DNA of 64,000 nucleotides from Dermatemys mawii (Eukaryota > Chordata > Testudines > Dermatemydidae): positions 6,908,336 to 6,972,335 of the forward strand of contig ML677385.1 of NCBI GenBank assembly GCA_007922305.1, in the 5' to 3' direction. The position numbers and the translations under genes are program-made. Numbering within the stretch: the first letter of the stretch is position 1; each line of letters opens with the position of its first letter. The notes under the pieces were generated by a model. The model was given only the letters and a program-made list of their open reading frames with translations. It was not told the origin of the DNA and searched no databases. This document shows, piece after piece, positions 46,101 through 54,600 of the stretch.

Positions 46101-48509
46101 AAAAAAACCAAAAACGATTTACACAACATCAAGGAAACTAGTTTGGTTTGGCTTTGCAGTCTCGGAAATCCTCTCTGCACTACACAACCAAATGCGTCCG
46201 TGGCTGAAGTAGCTGTGTCTAAGCAAAGTATTTAACCTATTTTGCAGTCCTCAGCATATGTAACAGGGTAAAGATGATCTTACATGAAGGACATATAAAG
46301 AAAGATAGCTCCAGAGTAAATATCAGACAGCTAAGACTCAAAGCTTTGGCTAAATCCCTTCATTTGGAATCATATCAGTTTTTAGAGGGCTGCATGCATT
46401 ACCTCCGAAAAATAGCTACATCACTCATGATAATGAAGTCAACAACCAATATATTGTATATGTTCCAAGAGGCTTCAGCAAATCCTGCTCAGAGAGGCAC
46501 TGCTATTTATAACCTAAATTCCATTTCCACTCACCTCATGGCGAAATACAAATCCTGAAATGCCAGCCACTAGCTCCGCCAGAAACACCAGGGACAAGAA
46601 CATGGCATACTGGAAGCAAAGAAACAAGACAAAACGCAAGTCAGAGTGTGGGGTAGAGTTGTCTCTGAACCTTATTTAGTTCTTATGCAAACAATTCCGA
46701 GTTTAAGCTTCTGCTTCCAGATTCCCCCTAACGACAAGGGGAAAAGAATGTATTTAAAGGGTGAGATATAGGACACCTTGCATGTGGTGTAACTACTAAT
46801 AACTGCAGGACACTCTCCATTATTAGGTTGTTTGATGTGCGTAAAATGACATTTCTTGACAGTCACATATATATATTTATTTAAACAGACATTCACACTG
46901 CAGAGAGGTGGTTCCCATGTTGTTAATGCCCTGATCCTGCAATGAGATAAATGCAGACAATCTCTTTGTATTTGTGTGGAGCTCCAGTGAAGTTAACAGG
47001 ACTCTGCAAAGGTACCGGGGTTCACTTGCGTACATTTCACTGCAGGATTGGGGTCTATGGCCTGATTCAGCAAGGTACATAAATGCATGAGTAGTCTAAT
47101 TGACTTCACTGGCAATAATCATATGTACAAAGTGAATCAGGGCTGAAGCATGGATTTAGAATCAAATTTTACCAAAGTGAGGGAGCAGAAGAGAGATTTC
47201 AGTTTAGGTCGGATTTTTTTTTCTTCACATGAATAAATAACTGAGAAGACGAACAATGCTAAACAGGCTATTCTAAAAGGAAATTGCATCTTAATCTTCT
47301 GAAAATCTCATCCCAATTGCTTTGCTACCTGAAAAATAACTGTCATGCAGAAAAGTTTAAAAAGTTGTTCAATGCTTGAGGTGGGGAGAGGAAGAAGGGA
47401 GAACTGTTTTTAATGGAGGCAAAGCAGCAAAGACTAGCAAGATAGATCCTAAAACGATGCAGAACTCAAATATTTGCCTGTTTTCTTTTGAGGGGAGAAA
47501 GATGGTTTAAAAACTTTTATATAGGTGTTCAAAATAGCAAATGCCACAGTCAGCCATGGCAGCCACAGGACATACCTTTAGGGAAAAATACTGTAGTAAA
47601 AGACACCGTCCTGTTATTCCCCCTGCCCCACTTCACTTCCACCCCATATTAACCTGACCATTACTATTCCCACCCACTCCCCTTAAATTACCACATATTA
47701 TATTTTGTCCCTGAATGCTCTTATATGAGCTTAATGCTTAACTCATCCGTGGATTTTTTTCTCCACCTACAGTTTCCTTACATTTTGAGATACACTGGAA
47801 AGCTTATTGGAGTGAGGAAATCCCTGTGCTGCTTTTGAAATGTGGACAGATATACTACTGAGAGTTTACTTTTCTGGTGTCTACCTATTTTTATAGAGGT
47901 GAATACACAATGCCAGAAATGAAAAATTAGTGTGCATTAGACTAAACAGTACCATCGAGGTATTCCCTATATTCCATGTTGTATTATTAAAAAGCACCCC
48001 GGGAAAAATCTGTTTCAAATTAGCTACAGAGCTGTGCCATTTTTGATGTTAATAAGTCTGTAACGATACATCTGGTTCACCGGTAGCACTATTGCCATCA
48101 CAGAGTCCTGTACACTGCAGAGAAGTCAGTGTGATTCATTAACTGGTTTCAATGAAGGGAATTTTTTTTTTAAGCACAACACACACTTAGTGAACATTAA
48201 GGTCATTACAACCTTTCTGTTTGCCTCTGTTACGGTTAGCATCTGGTTTAAGCTTAATAAAAGCACATTGATTAAGCAATTTCCACATAAGCCACATAAC
48301 AGTTTTTTTCATTTACTTACCAGTTTCAGCATCCATGGGCTGCCACGACAAGTGGCGAAACAGCCAAACAGGCCAAAGACAATAATTGTGGTACCAGTGC
48401 CAATAAGCACATAAGGGGCATTGGTAGAGTTTTCGGCAATGAGAGAGATATATGTGCCTAAAGTAAGCTTCCCCCAGACTCCAACGGCGAGAAGAATAAC
48501 ACCTGTGAT
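14936..48509 (-). CDS. TSPAN7: TSPAN7 (tetraspanin-7), exons 2-7, partial gene lacking exon 1
   Basis: The coding join on the minus strand is 48509-48321, 46609-46535, 42506-42411, 40542-40387, 31658-31575 and 15004-14936 (189, 75, 96, 156, 84 and 69 nt including the stop). All junctions are phase 0 with AG/GT signals. The product is residues 28-249 of a four-span tetraspanin: the end of TM1, small loop, TM2, TM3, a large loop with CCG, PPSCC, DC and GC cysteines, TM4, and a short tail ending YEMV. Known for the family: TSPAN7 is a neuronal plasma-membrane organiser whose C-terminus binds the PDZ protein PICK1, and human loss-of-function causes X-linked intellectual disability. The six large-loop cysteines (150, 151, 174, 175, 181, 201) and five N-glycosylation sequons (N54, N155, N158, N177, N188) are present. 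There are no stops or frameshifts, so the gene looks functional. Exon 1 is absent from the window. Confidence 0.97.
15415..16840 (-). mobile_element. CR1 LINE 3' part, 5'-truncated, split by a hAT insertion
   Basis: The plus strand starts atagaatcatagaacc, the reverse complement of the CR1 3' end, so the element runs on the minus strand. Pieces of the pol protein can be read on the minus strand: a frame at 15934-16188 has NKDKCKVLYPRKN and SSTAEKDLGVVV, and near 15,770-15,850 IKGMEHKTYEQRLKKLGMFS. These are the conserved C-terminal end of CR1/Jockey reverse transcriptase. Stops break the frame. The part beyond the hAT element resumes at 16673 and fades near 16,840. Confidence 0.85.
16230..16664. 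mobile_element. 435-bp hAT element inserted in the CR1 LINE
   Basis: It begins CAGGGGCGGCCAA and ends TTGGCCACCCCTG, with perfect 8-bp duplications ccctaaag (16222-16229, 16665-16672). Its ends also contain agagccacag-type subterminal motifs on both sides. It is younger than the CR1 copy that it splits. Non-coding. Confidence 0.9.
17855..18736. mobile_element. 882-bp Tigger-like (Tc1/mariner-pogo) element, intact copy
   Basis: The ends CAGGAACTCCTCACTTTCAG and GTGAAATGAGGAGTTCCTG are inverse copies. The right flank is TA (the left is TG, one change from TA). The interior matches the rearranged copy at 22667 through the cttgcaggaagagcag and ggaaccagggtgg motifs. The TA target and CAGT-type termini suggest the pogo/Tigger branch. 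It has no transposase. This copy shows the normal order of the family's segments. Confidence 0.65.
19569..19620. repeat. Short hairpin: 23-bp arms, 6-nt loop
   Basis: TTGTAGCTCAATACTCCAGT at the left pairs with ACTGGAGTATGGAGCTACAA at the right, with a single mismatch in 23 bp. The loop is aacagg. No transposon ends or duplications are evident. It could be a tiny MITE core, a remnant, or chance. Confidence 0.6.
20257..21185 (+). mobile_element. LTR-like element, plus orientation (A)
   Basis: Matches B (21235-22197) in inverse orientation over most of its length: shared landmarks are accaggtgccag, gaacactgacaaat, aaatcaccagacag, aaagactttgtt, gcttattatagaag and gtcctttgggactgggag. The structure (polyadenylation-like AATAA tract, short direct text at the end) suggests an LTR, but no internal retroviral or Gypsy coding sequence lies between the copies. 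Class inferred. Confidence 0.5.
21235..22197 (-). mobile_element. LTR-like element, minus orientation (B)
   Basis: Reverse-complement partner of A. On the minus strand it has an AATAAA (plus-strand tttatt near 21456) followed by the cccaaag/ccagtc end motif. Its 3' end faces the 3' end of A across about 50 bp. Ends are approximate because target duplications are not clear. Confidence 0.5.
22667..24050. mobile_element. Rearranged Tigger-like element with inverted internal duplication
   Basis: Ends CAGTAACTCCTCACTTAAC and GTTAAGTGAGGAGTTACTG are near-perfect, and TA flanks both (22665-22666, 24051-24052). Compared with the copy at 17855, the order is: left part forward (22667-23234), a GT/AC palindrome, then middle and left segments in inverse orientation (23285-23847), a second GT/AC palindrome, then the right end forward (23890-24050). 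The two left-part copies form arms of about 380 bp. Non-coding; the open frames here are artefacts. Confidence 0.7.
23226..23295. repeat. Near-perfect palindrome with (GT)n/(AC)n core
   Basis: CTCTCTCAGTGGTGT on the left mirrors ACACCACTGAGAGAG on the right, around a GT run, a central TA step and an AC run, off by one dinucleotide unit. It is an alternating purine-pyrimidine tract. A second, similar tract lies at 23846-23878. Each sits exactly where the surrounding element changes orientation. Confidence 0.8.
25052..25276. mobile_element. PIF/Harbinger-like MITE, TTA duplication
   Basis: GGGCTTGTCTTCACT at the left and AGTGTAGACGAGGCC at the right are inverse copies with two mismatches. TTA flanks both ends (25049-25051, 25277-25279), the 3-bp target of Harbinger elements. 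A related element follows at 25339. Non-coding, 225 bp. Confidence 0.6.
25339..25620. mobile_element. Second Harbinger-like MITE of the same kind
   Basis: GGCCAGGTTTACAGC faces AGTGTAGACATGCCC, and TTA follows the right end. Inside are self-complementary segments such as ttatcatg and gcgataaatcgacc, and cagctatgtgaataacgtagctg. The left duplication is lost. Confidence 0.55.
26398..26713. repeat. 316-bp near-perfect palindrome (foldback element)
   Basis: TGTCATAAGTATGAAGTAGC at the left is exactly mirrored by GCTACTTCATACTTATGACA at the right. The complementarity continues almost to the centre, leaving a loop of about 20 nt (ttcacctcggctatgggatg). Arms of about 145 bp differ at only a few positions. 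A MITE of unknown superfamily is likely; no clear target duplication is visible. Confidence 0.85.
31086..31111. repeat. Poly-T tract (A-run in the TSPAN7 transcript)
   Basis: About 25 consecutive T. Read on the minus strand it is a poly-A tract 460 nt 3' of exon 6. It may be the tail of a retroposon, but I recognise no body next to it. Confidence 0.6.
31575..31658 (-). CDS. TSPAN7: TSPAN7 exon 6 (residues 200-227, start of TM4)
   Basis: This 84-nt, 28-codon exon begins GCYDLVTSFM, supplying the last loop cysteine (C201), and ends GIAFSQ within TM4. The 84-nt length is the classic size of this tetraspanin exon. It is preceded by a ttatag acceptor and followed by a gtat donor. The sequence matches the human protein I recall without differences. 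Confidence 0.96.
32109..32400. mobile_element. 292-bp palindromic MITE (GGTACGTCT termini)
   Basis: GGTACGTCTCAACTG faces CACTGTAGACGTACC. Inner segments such as ctgacttgggctc and gcccaagtcaattga, and gctaaaaatgg and ctatttttagcc, also pair. The two halves form a long imperfect foldback. Target duplication is unclear and superfamily unassigned. Confidence 0.6.
32949..33642. mobile_element. 694-bp Harbinger-like non-autonomous element
   Basis: GGGCTTGATTATACT at the left and AGTGTAACCAAGCCC at the right are inverse copies. Further in, ctttatagtgctataaag and aaccgctataaagctg also match. The flanks are tta and tca, a 3-bp duplication with one change. Termini resemble the elements at 25.0-25.6 kb. 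Confidence 0.55.
34740..35075. repeat. GC-rich dispersed repeat, candidate DNA element
   Basis: Starts around gtgacacaggcaccga and ends around tcagcgcctgtgcagtgtg, which are weak inverse copies. The body is G-rich (runs of GGGGGAGGGGG type near 34990). It is much richer in GC than the surrounding intron. Family not identified. Confidence 0.4.
36059..37300. mobile_element. 1.24-kb DNA transposon with embedded tRNA-like modules
   Basis: GGGCTAGA at the left and TCTAGCCC at the right are inverse copies, flanked by TTTA and TAAA, so a TA target is possible. Inside are up to three tRNA-like stretches: 36418-36470 (ggccagtggttagg then ctggttcaagtcc), about 36660-36715 (cctggcagagcacttacctggg, then gagaccagagtcc) and about 36805-36845 (ending ctgttcaaatgcc). 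Non-coding; class uncertain. Confidence 0.5.
38780..38974. mobile_element. Partial turtle MITE ending in AGTGTAGACCTGGCC
   Basis: The right end AGTGTAGACCTGGCC matches the terminus type of the Harbinger-like elements at 25.0-25.6 kb. Internal hairpins are visible: cctctgcgagagg, and ctatgtcagcaggagaagctc with its partner gctgacatag. A matching left end is missing. Confidence 0.5.
40387..40542 (-). CDS. TSPAN7: TSPAN7 exon 5 (residues 148-199, CCG and PPSCC motifs)
   Basis: This 52-codon exon carries the tetraspanin signature. It begins LRCCGIQNYTNW (CCG at 150-152) and continues to PPSCC (171-175) and DC (C181). Sequons lie at N155, N158, N177 and N188. It ends at VNQK before a gtaca donor. 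The acceptor reads ttgtag (minus strand). Proline 172, the residue changed to His in a reported human intellectual-disability variant, is retained. Five of the six disulfide cysteines of the loop are in this exon. Confidence 0.96.
40790..41330 (+). mobile_element. CR1-type reverse-transcriptase fragment, plus strand
   Basis: Plus-strand reading gives a decayed RT: a segment corresponding to the pattern W-x-x-A-N-V-x-P-I-x-K-K-G (here TGRRPTMYLSIKKGYKHDPG at 40820-40880), then DFQNAF near 41085, then SGVPCRSVLGPVL near 41205, matching the SGVPQGSVLGP motif of RT domain 5. Frameshifts and stops separate them. It is antisense to TSPAN7. Confidence 0.75.
41395..41601 (-). mobile_element. CR1 pol C-terminal fragment, minus strand
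   Basis: Minus-strand frame contains MKGLEDKIYQERLRELSMFHWEKR, compared with the conserved IKGLE-x-x-x-YEERLKELGLFSLEKRR end of CR1 pol. It lies 65 bp from the plus-strand RT fragment but in the opposite direction, so the two are probably separate insertions. Confidence 0.65.
42411..42506 (-). CDS. TSPAN7: TSPAN7 exon 4 (residues 116-147, large-loop helices)
   Basis: This 32-codon exon starts IKDTFLRTYT and ends VDDVQQS. It forms the first helices of the large extracellular loop. The acceptor is cttag above 42506 and the donor is gtaag below 42411. It contains several residues unlike the human version I recall (E and I in the YTEAIQNY stretch, L for R, D for H, Q for R), so this loop region evolves faster than the membrane helices. 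Confidence 0.95.
43250..44540 (+). mobile_element. LTR-like repeat with polyadenylation signal (candidate)
   Basis: A GC- and purine-rich stretch (cagagctgtaac, ggcccagcacagggag) leads to AATAAA at 44069-44074 and then to gatcagtgggtcaggg. This is the layout of an LTR followed by leader sequence. The style resembles the LTR-like element at 55.2 kb. Ends were not defined, and the 150-codon minus-strand frame here has no recognisable product. Confidence 0.35.
44900..45072 (+). repeat. Retroposon tail (gatactgggttagatggacc type)
   Basis: Text such as gccagaagctgggaatggg, ggcacctggcattggccac and ctgacccagtatggccattc is a tail seen many times in turtle and other sauropsid genomes, most likely from a LINE or its SINE. 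I cannot name the family with certainty. Confidence 0.55.
46535..46609 (-). CDS. TSPAN7: TSPAN7 exon 3 (residues 91-115, TM3)
   Basis: This 25-codon exon encodes YAMFLSLVFL through GFVFRHE, which is the third transmembrane helix with its conserved acidic residue (E in LAELVAG). It has a cttccag acceptor above 46609 and a gtga donor below 46535. The exon is exactly 75 nt and phase 0 on both sides. It is too short to show as a free-standing ORF and was found by reading the minus strand next to the splice sites. Confidence 0.96.
46610..48320 (-). other. TSPAN7 intron 2 (1.7 kb)
   Basis: Contains one short MITE (46928-47057). Elsewhere nothing is recognised, apart from a tatata tract at 46868 and T-rich runs. 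The GT donor lies at 48320 and the AG acceptor at 46611. Confidence 0.8.
46928..47057. mobile_element. 130-bp MITE with CCCTGATCCTGCA termini
   Basis: CCCTGATCCTGCAATGAGAT at the left pairs with cacTGCAGGATTGGGG at the right. Same terminus type as the element at 6897. An adjoining second repeat (cctgattcagcaagg, 47061 onward) belongs to a similar class. Confidence 0.5.
48321..48509 (-). CDS. TSPAN7: TSPAN7 exon 2 (residues 28-90)
   Basis: This 63-codon exon starts ITGVILLAVG just after a tttttgcag acceptor and ends SPWMLKL before a gtaagt donor. It encodes the end of TM1, the small extracellular loop with the NST sequon at N54, TM2 (about residues 60-81) and the short cytosolic turn leading to TM3. 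As I recall the human protein, the only difference here is one Ile for Val in TM2. The open frame runs on upstream to 48635, but that part is intron read-through: it lacks the expected TM1 start and lies outside the acceptor. Confidence 0.97.
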
Positions 48510-49454
48510 CTGCAAAAACAAGAGGAGAAATATAGTCAGAGCATATTGGAAAAAATACCCAGGATCAGTGCATGGCAACTTTGACTGGCTGACTTTCCTT
48601 GCTGTCAAATCAGAATTGTTGCCATGGCTGGGCAAGTCAAACGACTTCTACTGGTTCCACAGGGCCCAACAGTGACACTGCTTTCTGAGTTGTGCGGGCC
48701 TGCTTTAGAGGAAGTGTTGAGGGCTAGGGAGAAGAAAATCAGATAATCTTTCCTATTCAAGAAGCTTTGCCACTGTGCTCTATGTTAGATGAAGTAAACA
48801 GTTTGATAGCAACTGGACACACAACTCTTCACCCACCAACTGCATTTGGAAACTCCCCACCCATCATAATCTCAACAGAGTTTTAGAATCACCACATTAT
48901 ATAATATTTCTGATACTGAAATGGATGCTAGAAGCAGGAGACAGATATTGCCTGTTCGTTGCTGACATCTAGTGGACATTAAGGAAAATCGATGGCTTTC
49001 CCATCCTTCCCCCTCAACATCAACACACAGTTTTTCTTTCTGAGTGGATTAAACAATCTCAGACACGAAAGGCAATGAGTTTGTTTTATAAATAAGGCAA
49101 ACATTTTTCAGAACACTGGGAAAAAAGACAGACATCTGCATTTTCATGAATTACTCAAATATTATCTTAATGCAAACATATAATGTACATCAGAACTGAT
49201 ATCACAATGCTTGAAGTCTGCATGTGTGTCATCAGCTTAACTGTGTGGTCTAAAGGCAGACTGTGAGAACCTGCCATGTGGGATTTAGCTCTGCAAACCC
49301 TTTCTCTAGATCTACCAGAGTTACTCTAGCATTCCCTAGGCCTAAGCCACTCTTCAGGATCCAACCTTTTCAGCTATCGCCACTCTAGACACCATCTATG
49401 AGGACTAGGAAGGTTAGCACAGAGCCTGGGGCAGATATTAAGAAAGTTCTAGAA

Positions 49455-49573
49455 TAGGATGACCAGACAAGCATGAAAAATTGGGATGGGGTGGGGGGTA
49501 ACAGCAGCCTATACAAGAAAAAAACCCCAAAATTGGGACTGTCCCTATAAGATCACTACATCTGGTCACCCTA
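49455..49573 (+). mobile_element. 119-bp hAT MITE, copy 2
   Basis: Same family as 4187-4310. Left end TAGGATGACCAGA (one change), right end TCTGGTCACCCTA. Perfect 8-bp duplication ttctagaa on both sides (49447-49454, 49574-49581). Confidence 0.9.
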
Positions 49574-49608
49574 TTCTAGAATCAGGTTCTCCCTTCCCCC
49601 TTCAGTGT

Positions 49609-49642
<34 letters not shown>
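49609..49642. repeat. (TC)n microsatellite
   Basis: About 17 TC/CT units with one interruption (tcgctc). Polymorphic length is likely. Confidence 0.9.
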
Positions 49643-50261
49643 AAAAGATTTGTTAGGTTTCTCTGGCATTTGCTTAGAAGCTTTTAGGCCAGCACAGTTG
49701 TGCAGTATTTCCCCAAAGAGACCTCCATTCATTTTTTTGCTGCACCAAAAACCAAGTCAGACATTTTGAGAGATCCCTCCCCACTACCATGTCACAGAGG
49801 CAATATTGAAGGGAAAAGAGAGGCAGTTTCTTGATGCATCATTTAGGCTGATTCAAAGCAGACCACCTAGGGCACATTATTCTCATTTCCTGTCCCAGTT
49901 GTTTTGCTAGTCCTACTACAGGGTAGCAGTGGGACAAAGAAGTGTTCTTTGATTCTACCTGCAGCTGAGGGAGCAAAGGTGTGTGCAATCCAGATAAAGC
50001 ACTTCCTGTCCTGGAGGTGGAGCTAAGATGGGTAAAGCTGTTCAGTAATAAGTACATCTGGGGAACATCAGCGGGAAGGATTGTGTACAAACTGGGTGGA
50101 GGGTAAGAGGAAAGGAATAGAATAGAAGAGGGAGGGGGGAAGAGACAATAAAGGGTGATGAGGAGGAAAGAGACAGGAGAAACAGGAGACAACCAAAATA
50201 AACCAGAGAAACAAAACTAAGAGGGAGAAAAGGTGGTGGCAGAGATAAAACAAACAAACGG

Positions 50262-50448
50262 GGGGAAGTATAGCTCAGTGGTTTGAGCACTGGCCTGCTA
50301 AACCCGCTGTTGAGAGTTCAGTTCTTGAGGGGACCATTTAGGGATATGGGGTAAAAATCTGTTGGATGATTTAATTGGGGATTGGTCCTGCTTTGGAGCA
50401 GGGGGTTGAACTAGATCTCCTGAGGTCCCTTCCAACTCTGATATTCTA
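50262..50448 (+). mobile_element. Turtle tRNA-derived SINE with CR1-like tail, copy 2
   Basis: Head: gtatagctcagtggtttgagcac (A box), gagttcagttcttg in the B-box position. Body and tail (ggatgatttaattgggg, ggtcccttccaactctg, tattcta) match copy 1 at 10008. Possible flanking duplication aaacaaa (upstream near 50248, downstream 50448). Same strand as copy 1. Confidence 0.85.
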
Positions 50449-51500
50449 AACAAAGCATCCTGAGCACCTCTGGTATGTTCTAGAGCAATCCCACTCAACC
50501 TCCCCTCCTCTTGGCATCTCTCCTTCCATTCCCTTCCCGTTATCCAGTGTTTCACAAACATTTGACAACTAAGCCCCTTTAGGAAAATGAAAACAATGGT
50601 GCTTCCCCACCCCCCACTTTGCTATATGCTATGAAAGACCTACCCATCTTAATGTAAACATCACCCATACCCCTACCTTTCACCAGCAGCTACGCCTTTG
50701 TACCCCCACACACTTTGGGAATCAAACACATCCTCTCCTGTCATACACATTTTGAACAAGGCAACTGTTAGCAATGTTGACACTGAAAGTATCCTCATGG
50801 ACATCTAACTCAGCACCCACTGACCCGATTACCAGGGCAGTTCACACCTCACAGCTTTTGTTTCAGTCTGTCTGTCATCGCAGGCAGGTGCCTTTGCATT
50901 TGTTGTATGTACTTCATGGGTTGAGGGTTTGCTTTCTGACCACAACAGCGAGGGACCTCTTTTTTTACCTTTTTCAATGGAAGCTGAGACTCTGAAAAAC
51001 AAGAGGGGCTTCTCTGTGCCCAACAGGTTAATTCTACATATCCCCCTTCCCTCGGGGCGGGGGTGAGGGGACTGAGCCAGGAAGGGAGGAAGGGAGTGGG
51101 TGGAGTGTGGGTAGGGCCACAGGCAGAAGAGGCAGGACAGGGAGTTAGCTTCCCCCAGGGGAAGCTTCACCTGCTGCCCATGCCTCTCATGTTTGGAAAC
51201 ACTGTCTCTGCCTACCCAGAGAGATGTATCTCCCTGCCTGTATCTGGGCTCTGTTGCTAGTTCCCACTAGGTGTTTAAGCACGTTCCACACACCTTTATG
51301 CATAAGGATATCTTGTGTTCTAGCTGCCCTTGCTCCCCCTCAACCTACCTCACCAAATAACCCAACCCTCTTCTTTACAGGCCACCAATCTGACTCGATC
51401 CTTCGATGGAAGCTGGGCCTGGCAGAATCAACTGCGGCAAGCACACAGTGTACAGGAACAATAGGTACTGGCTAAATCACACACGTGCAACATTTGGAAG

Positions 51501-51618
51501 ATTGTAAACTGTGAGGGGAAAAGCTTGTCTTTGTATGTGTTAGAACAGCATCTAGCACAAATACACCCCAGCTCCTGAGTAGGGCCACTAGTTGCTACTA
51601 TAATAAGAATATGAAATA
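51501..51618 (+). repeat. Ancient L3/CR1-type retroposon tail, copy 2
   Basis: Runs attgtaaactgtgagggg to gcatctagcacaa and an A-rich end. Highly diverged relative of the tails at 57945 and 59483. Confidence 0.4.
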
Positions 51619-54600
51619 AATTATATGACTTTCAAACTTCTGCTCAAAAAAATCCACAGGCACCGGGTCATTCAGAAGCATCTCTGTAGCTGCCTTTTGC
51701 CTACAATGGCCCCTGGATGTCTTGGACACATGGGTCTTTGCCATTATTACCTAGCTGGGGCTACAAAATTGGCTTCATAGAAACTCCTCCAATCTGCTTC
51801 TGTACTGGAGCTCATTTGTGTTAAAGAGACACAGAAATCTCCTGTTTTTCTTGATCCTCTCCCAAATCTCTCTTCTGAGCTGCCACCAGAAGTTTTGAAA
51901 CGTCTCTTATCCCTTTCAAAGGCAGATATCAGCAGAGATGTACCCTCTCCTGCCCACTCTGAAGATAAAAGCACACTTCTGTTCATCCTTCACATCGCTC
52001 TTTAAAGGAGTATTGATTATATAATCTTGAACAAGATCAATCGACAATTTAACGTCAAACAATTACCAACTGGCAGTGTAAATTACTGCAGACGACTAAT
52101 ATCAATTTCAGTTTCTCCCCCCCGCCCCTTACCTATTTTTCCACCCATTTCTAGGGAAGGAAAACTCTCTCCCTCCACTACCTTTATCCCCCTCCCCCCC
52201 CTCCCCCCCCCGCACAGGCTTTTTCCCCGTCAGCTCAGATTAAGAAGTTAGATGCCAGAAAAGGGTTGGGAAACATGGAGACTGAAAGAATGATCTCTGC
52301 CATCCATCTAGGCAATGGGACTGTTCTTGCTCCCACTGATATCAATGGGAGTGTTGCCACTGTCCTTAAGATGAGTGGGATTGGGCCTCCCTGCCAAGGA
52401 TGCTTCCTGTTTGAGAGTGACCACAAAACTTATAATACATAGATGTTTTAACTACATTTTTATTCCGCTATTTGAAGGCAATTACCAGCCCTTTAGAGCT
52501 TAGTCTGTTTGTATCTTCGGGAGGCGTGTTACATTAAGGCTTACTACATTACAGTACATTCAGAGTTAGGAACGAAAGAGACCTGATGACTACTAATGCT
52601 TTGTTTTGCTTATTACTTATTAGTAAAATGTTGCTTGACATGGGTTTCAAAAAACACACCCCAGAAAAGGCAGGGAGACACAGAGTCCCTACAAACCACC
52701 CTTATCAATTTCACACTGAGAGGGAAAGAGTGAAGGACATTCTACACCAATGTGCCCATGATGTACCTGGAGTTTCATCACAAGGAACCAATTATAAACT
52801 ATTAAGGGCAAAAGAAGGAAGCTCTCTCTGCAGATACTTCAGTGATGAACATTCAATTGAACATGAGTGAAAGTATGACAGCCTCCCAATTCTACCCACA
52901 AGCAATTTCAAGATTTATTCTTATTTTTAGCCCTCTGTTCTAACTTGTATCATTTCATCCTGCAATTAGCTCCAAATGTCTTCTCCCTCCCGCCTTTTTT
53001 GGGGGGGGCGGGGGGAAGAAAGGGGACTGCAGGAGGATCAGACATTGCTGAGCCTCTGGCTTGAAACGCAACAATGCTGATGGACCTTGCTATTGATTGT
53101 AATTGTTGTGCATATAGGGTGTCTGTACTCTCAATCTTCATTCCGTTTACACACTACACTTAGCCAGGCAGATGTGCACTGTCCTACACCTTCCTCTCCA
53201 TATTTCCTCCTCTCAGCAGGGTCAGAAAGAGGCATGGTATCACAAACGTCAGCCTGGTTAATGAAGCAGTTCCCTCCTCTGATCTGAAAGCACCACGTCA
53301 GCCTAATTCTATATCCAGGTTGACCTACGTGTCAGGCTCAAAGACTAGAGCATGGTGATACGTGTCCATCCCTAAAGGTTGTATTTTCAAAAAAATGTTT
53401 ATTTTTCATAATCTGTTAAGTTAGTTTGGCTCTTTGGTTTTTTCCAGGTCTGTGACCACTGCTTTACTATTGGCATTCTGCTTAATCCAAACCCTTCTCT
53501 GTAAACTTCAGGGTAAGATCAGAGGATAAATATACTTTAATCAAGATATACTATGAAGCAATTTTATAGGAACCATGTGAATTTGCCTCCTACCAATTTC
53601 CTGAAGCTTTTCCAGGGCGTGAGGTAGGTGGGATGCTAAGTCTGGCAGAATATAGTTCACAACTCTGATTCTGTTGCTTTACTTTTAGAAGCAGAGTTGA
53701 ATTAATTTAGGTTAGCAAAGCTACTTAACAGGAGATTAGCTGATCTGAATGCAATACCACTTTGCAATCATTTTAAAGGACAGATGCCTCCTTTGTGTAT
53801 TTCAATTTTAAAGTGAGAGCAGTGCAGTTTAAGGTGGTGTGTTTTGTTCAGTGCAGTCCATTTTTTTGTGAGAAACCCTCATTTTTGTCATCCAGATTCT
53901 GCCAGCATGATGGCGTTATGATGAAATTACCTTTTCATTACTAAGGGCCTTCTTAGACTACAAGTTCCTCTTATGTCTATAATGGTGTACAACAATCTAT
54001 GAGACTGAATGCGGCCCCTGGGCATTGCCATAAACATTAATGCAAAAGGCAACAGAATAGGTTCCTTAAAATAATGATCTGTCTTTTCATCTATCTGTAA
54101 AATGCCATGCACACCTACCGTATGGCATTGTATAAATAATTTAAAGGCACAGTCAGAATGTTTTCTGAGAGCAGGGATGCAACTATAGTTTTCACAACAC
54201 ATGTGCCACTGACCACATTCTTTATGACTATAGCTATAGCATACAAGAGCCCTAGAAACATTAGTGACCTCAGAGAAGAAACAGCACAAATGTGTACATT
54301 AGGAAATAATCTAAATTGTTGAAATTCTTTTACTAATATTCTTAAATCGTGCAATTCATGTCCCTTCTTTCTTGCTTTTCTCTACTGGGCACTAGGTGAT
54401 ATTATGGGAGCTGCAAGCAAACCTTCACTGTCCGGGGGCTGTCAATCACAGATTAGAAAATGTGTTTGAAATTGACCTGTGCGTTCCTCTGTAGCCCACA
54501 GCCTACCCTGGCACCTGGGTCTCTCTGGTTTGCAGATCAACAGAGAGAGAAGGACAGACTCTACAGCCAGACAGGCTTTACAGAAGGATATCAACGCTAG

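Larger units (their letters stand above)
42507..46534 (-). other. TSPAN7 intron 3 (4.0 kb)
   Basis: Holds an LTR-like repeat (43250-44540), an unclassified retroposon tail (44900-45070) and a repeat at about 45520-45690 whose text (gttgccaactcatgatttt, ttaaagccccagttcctggag) I recall as dispersed in turtles but cannot classify. Nothing was recognised at 42510-43250, 44545-44895 and 45700-46530. Confidence 0.65.

Noticed and set aside
48510..48635. Upstream extension of the exon 2 frame as an alternative start
   Set aside because: The tttttgcag acceptor and the known protein place the exon boundary at 48509; the extra residues do not resemble the tetraspanin N-terminus.
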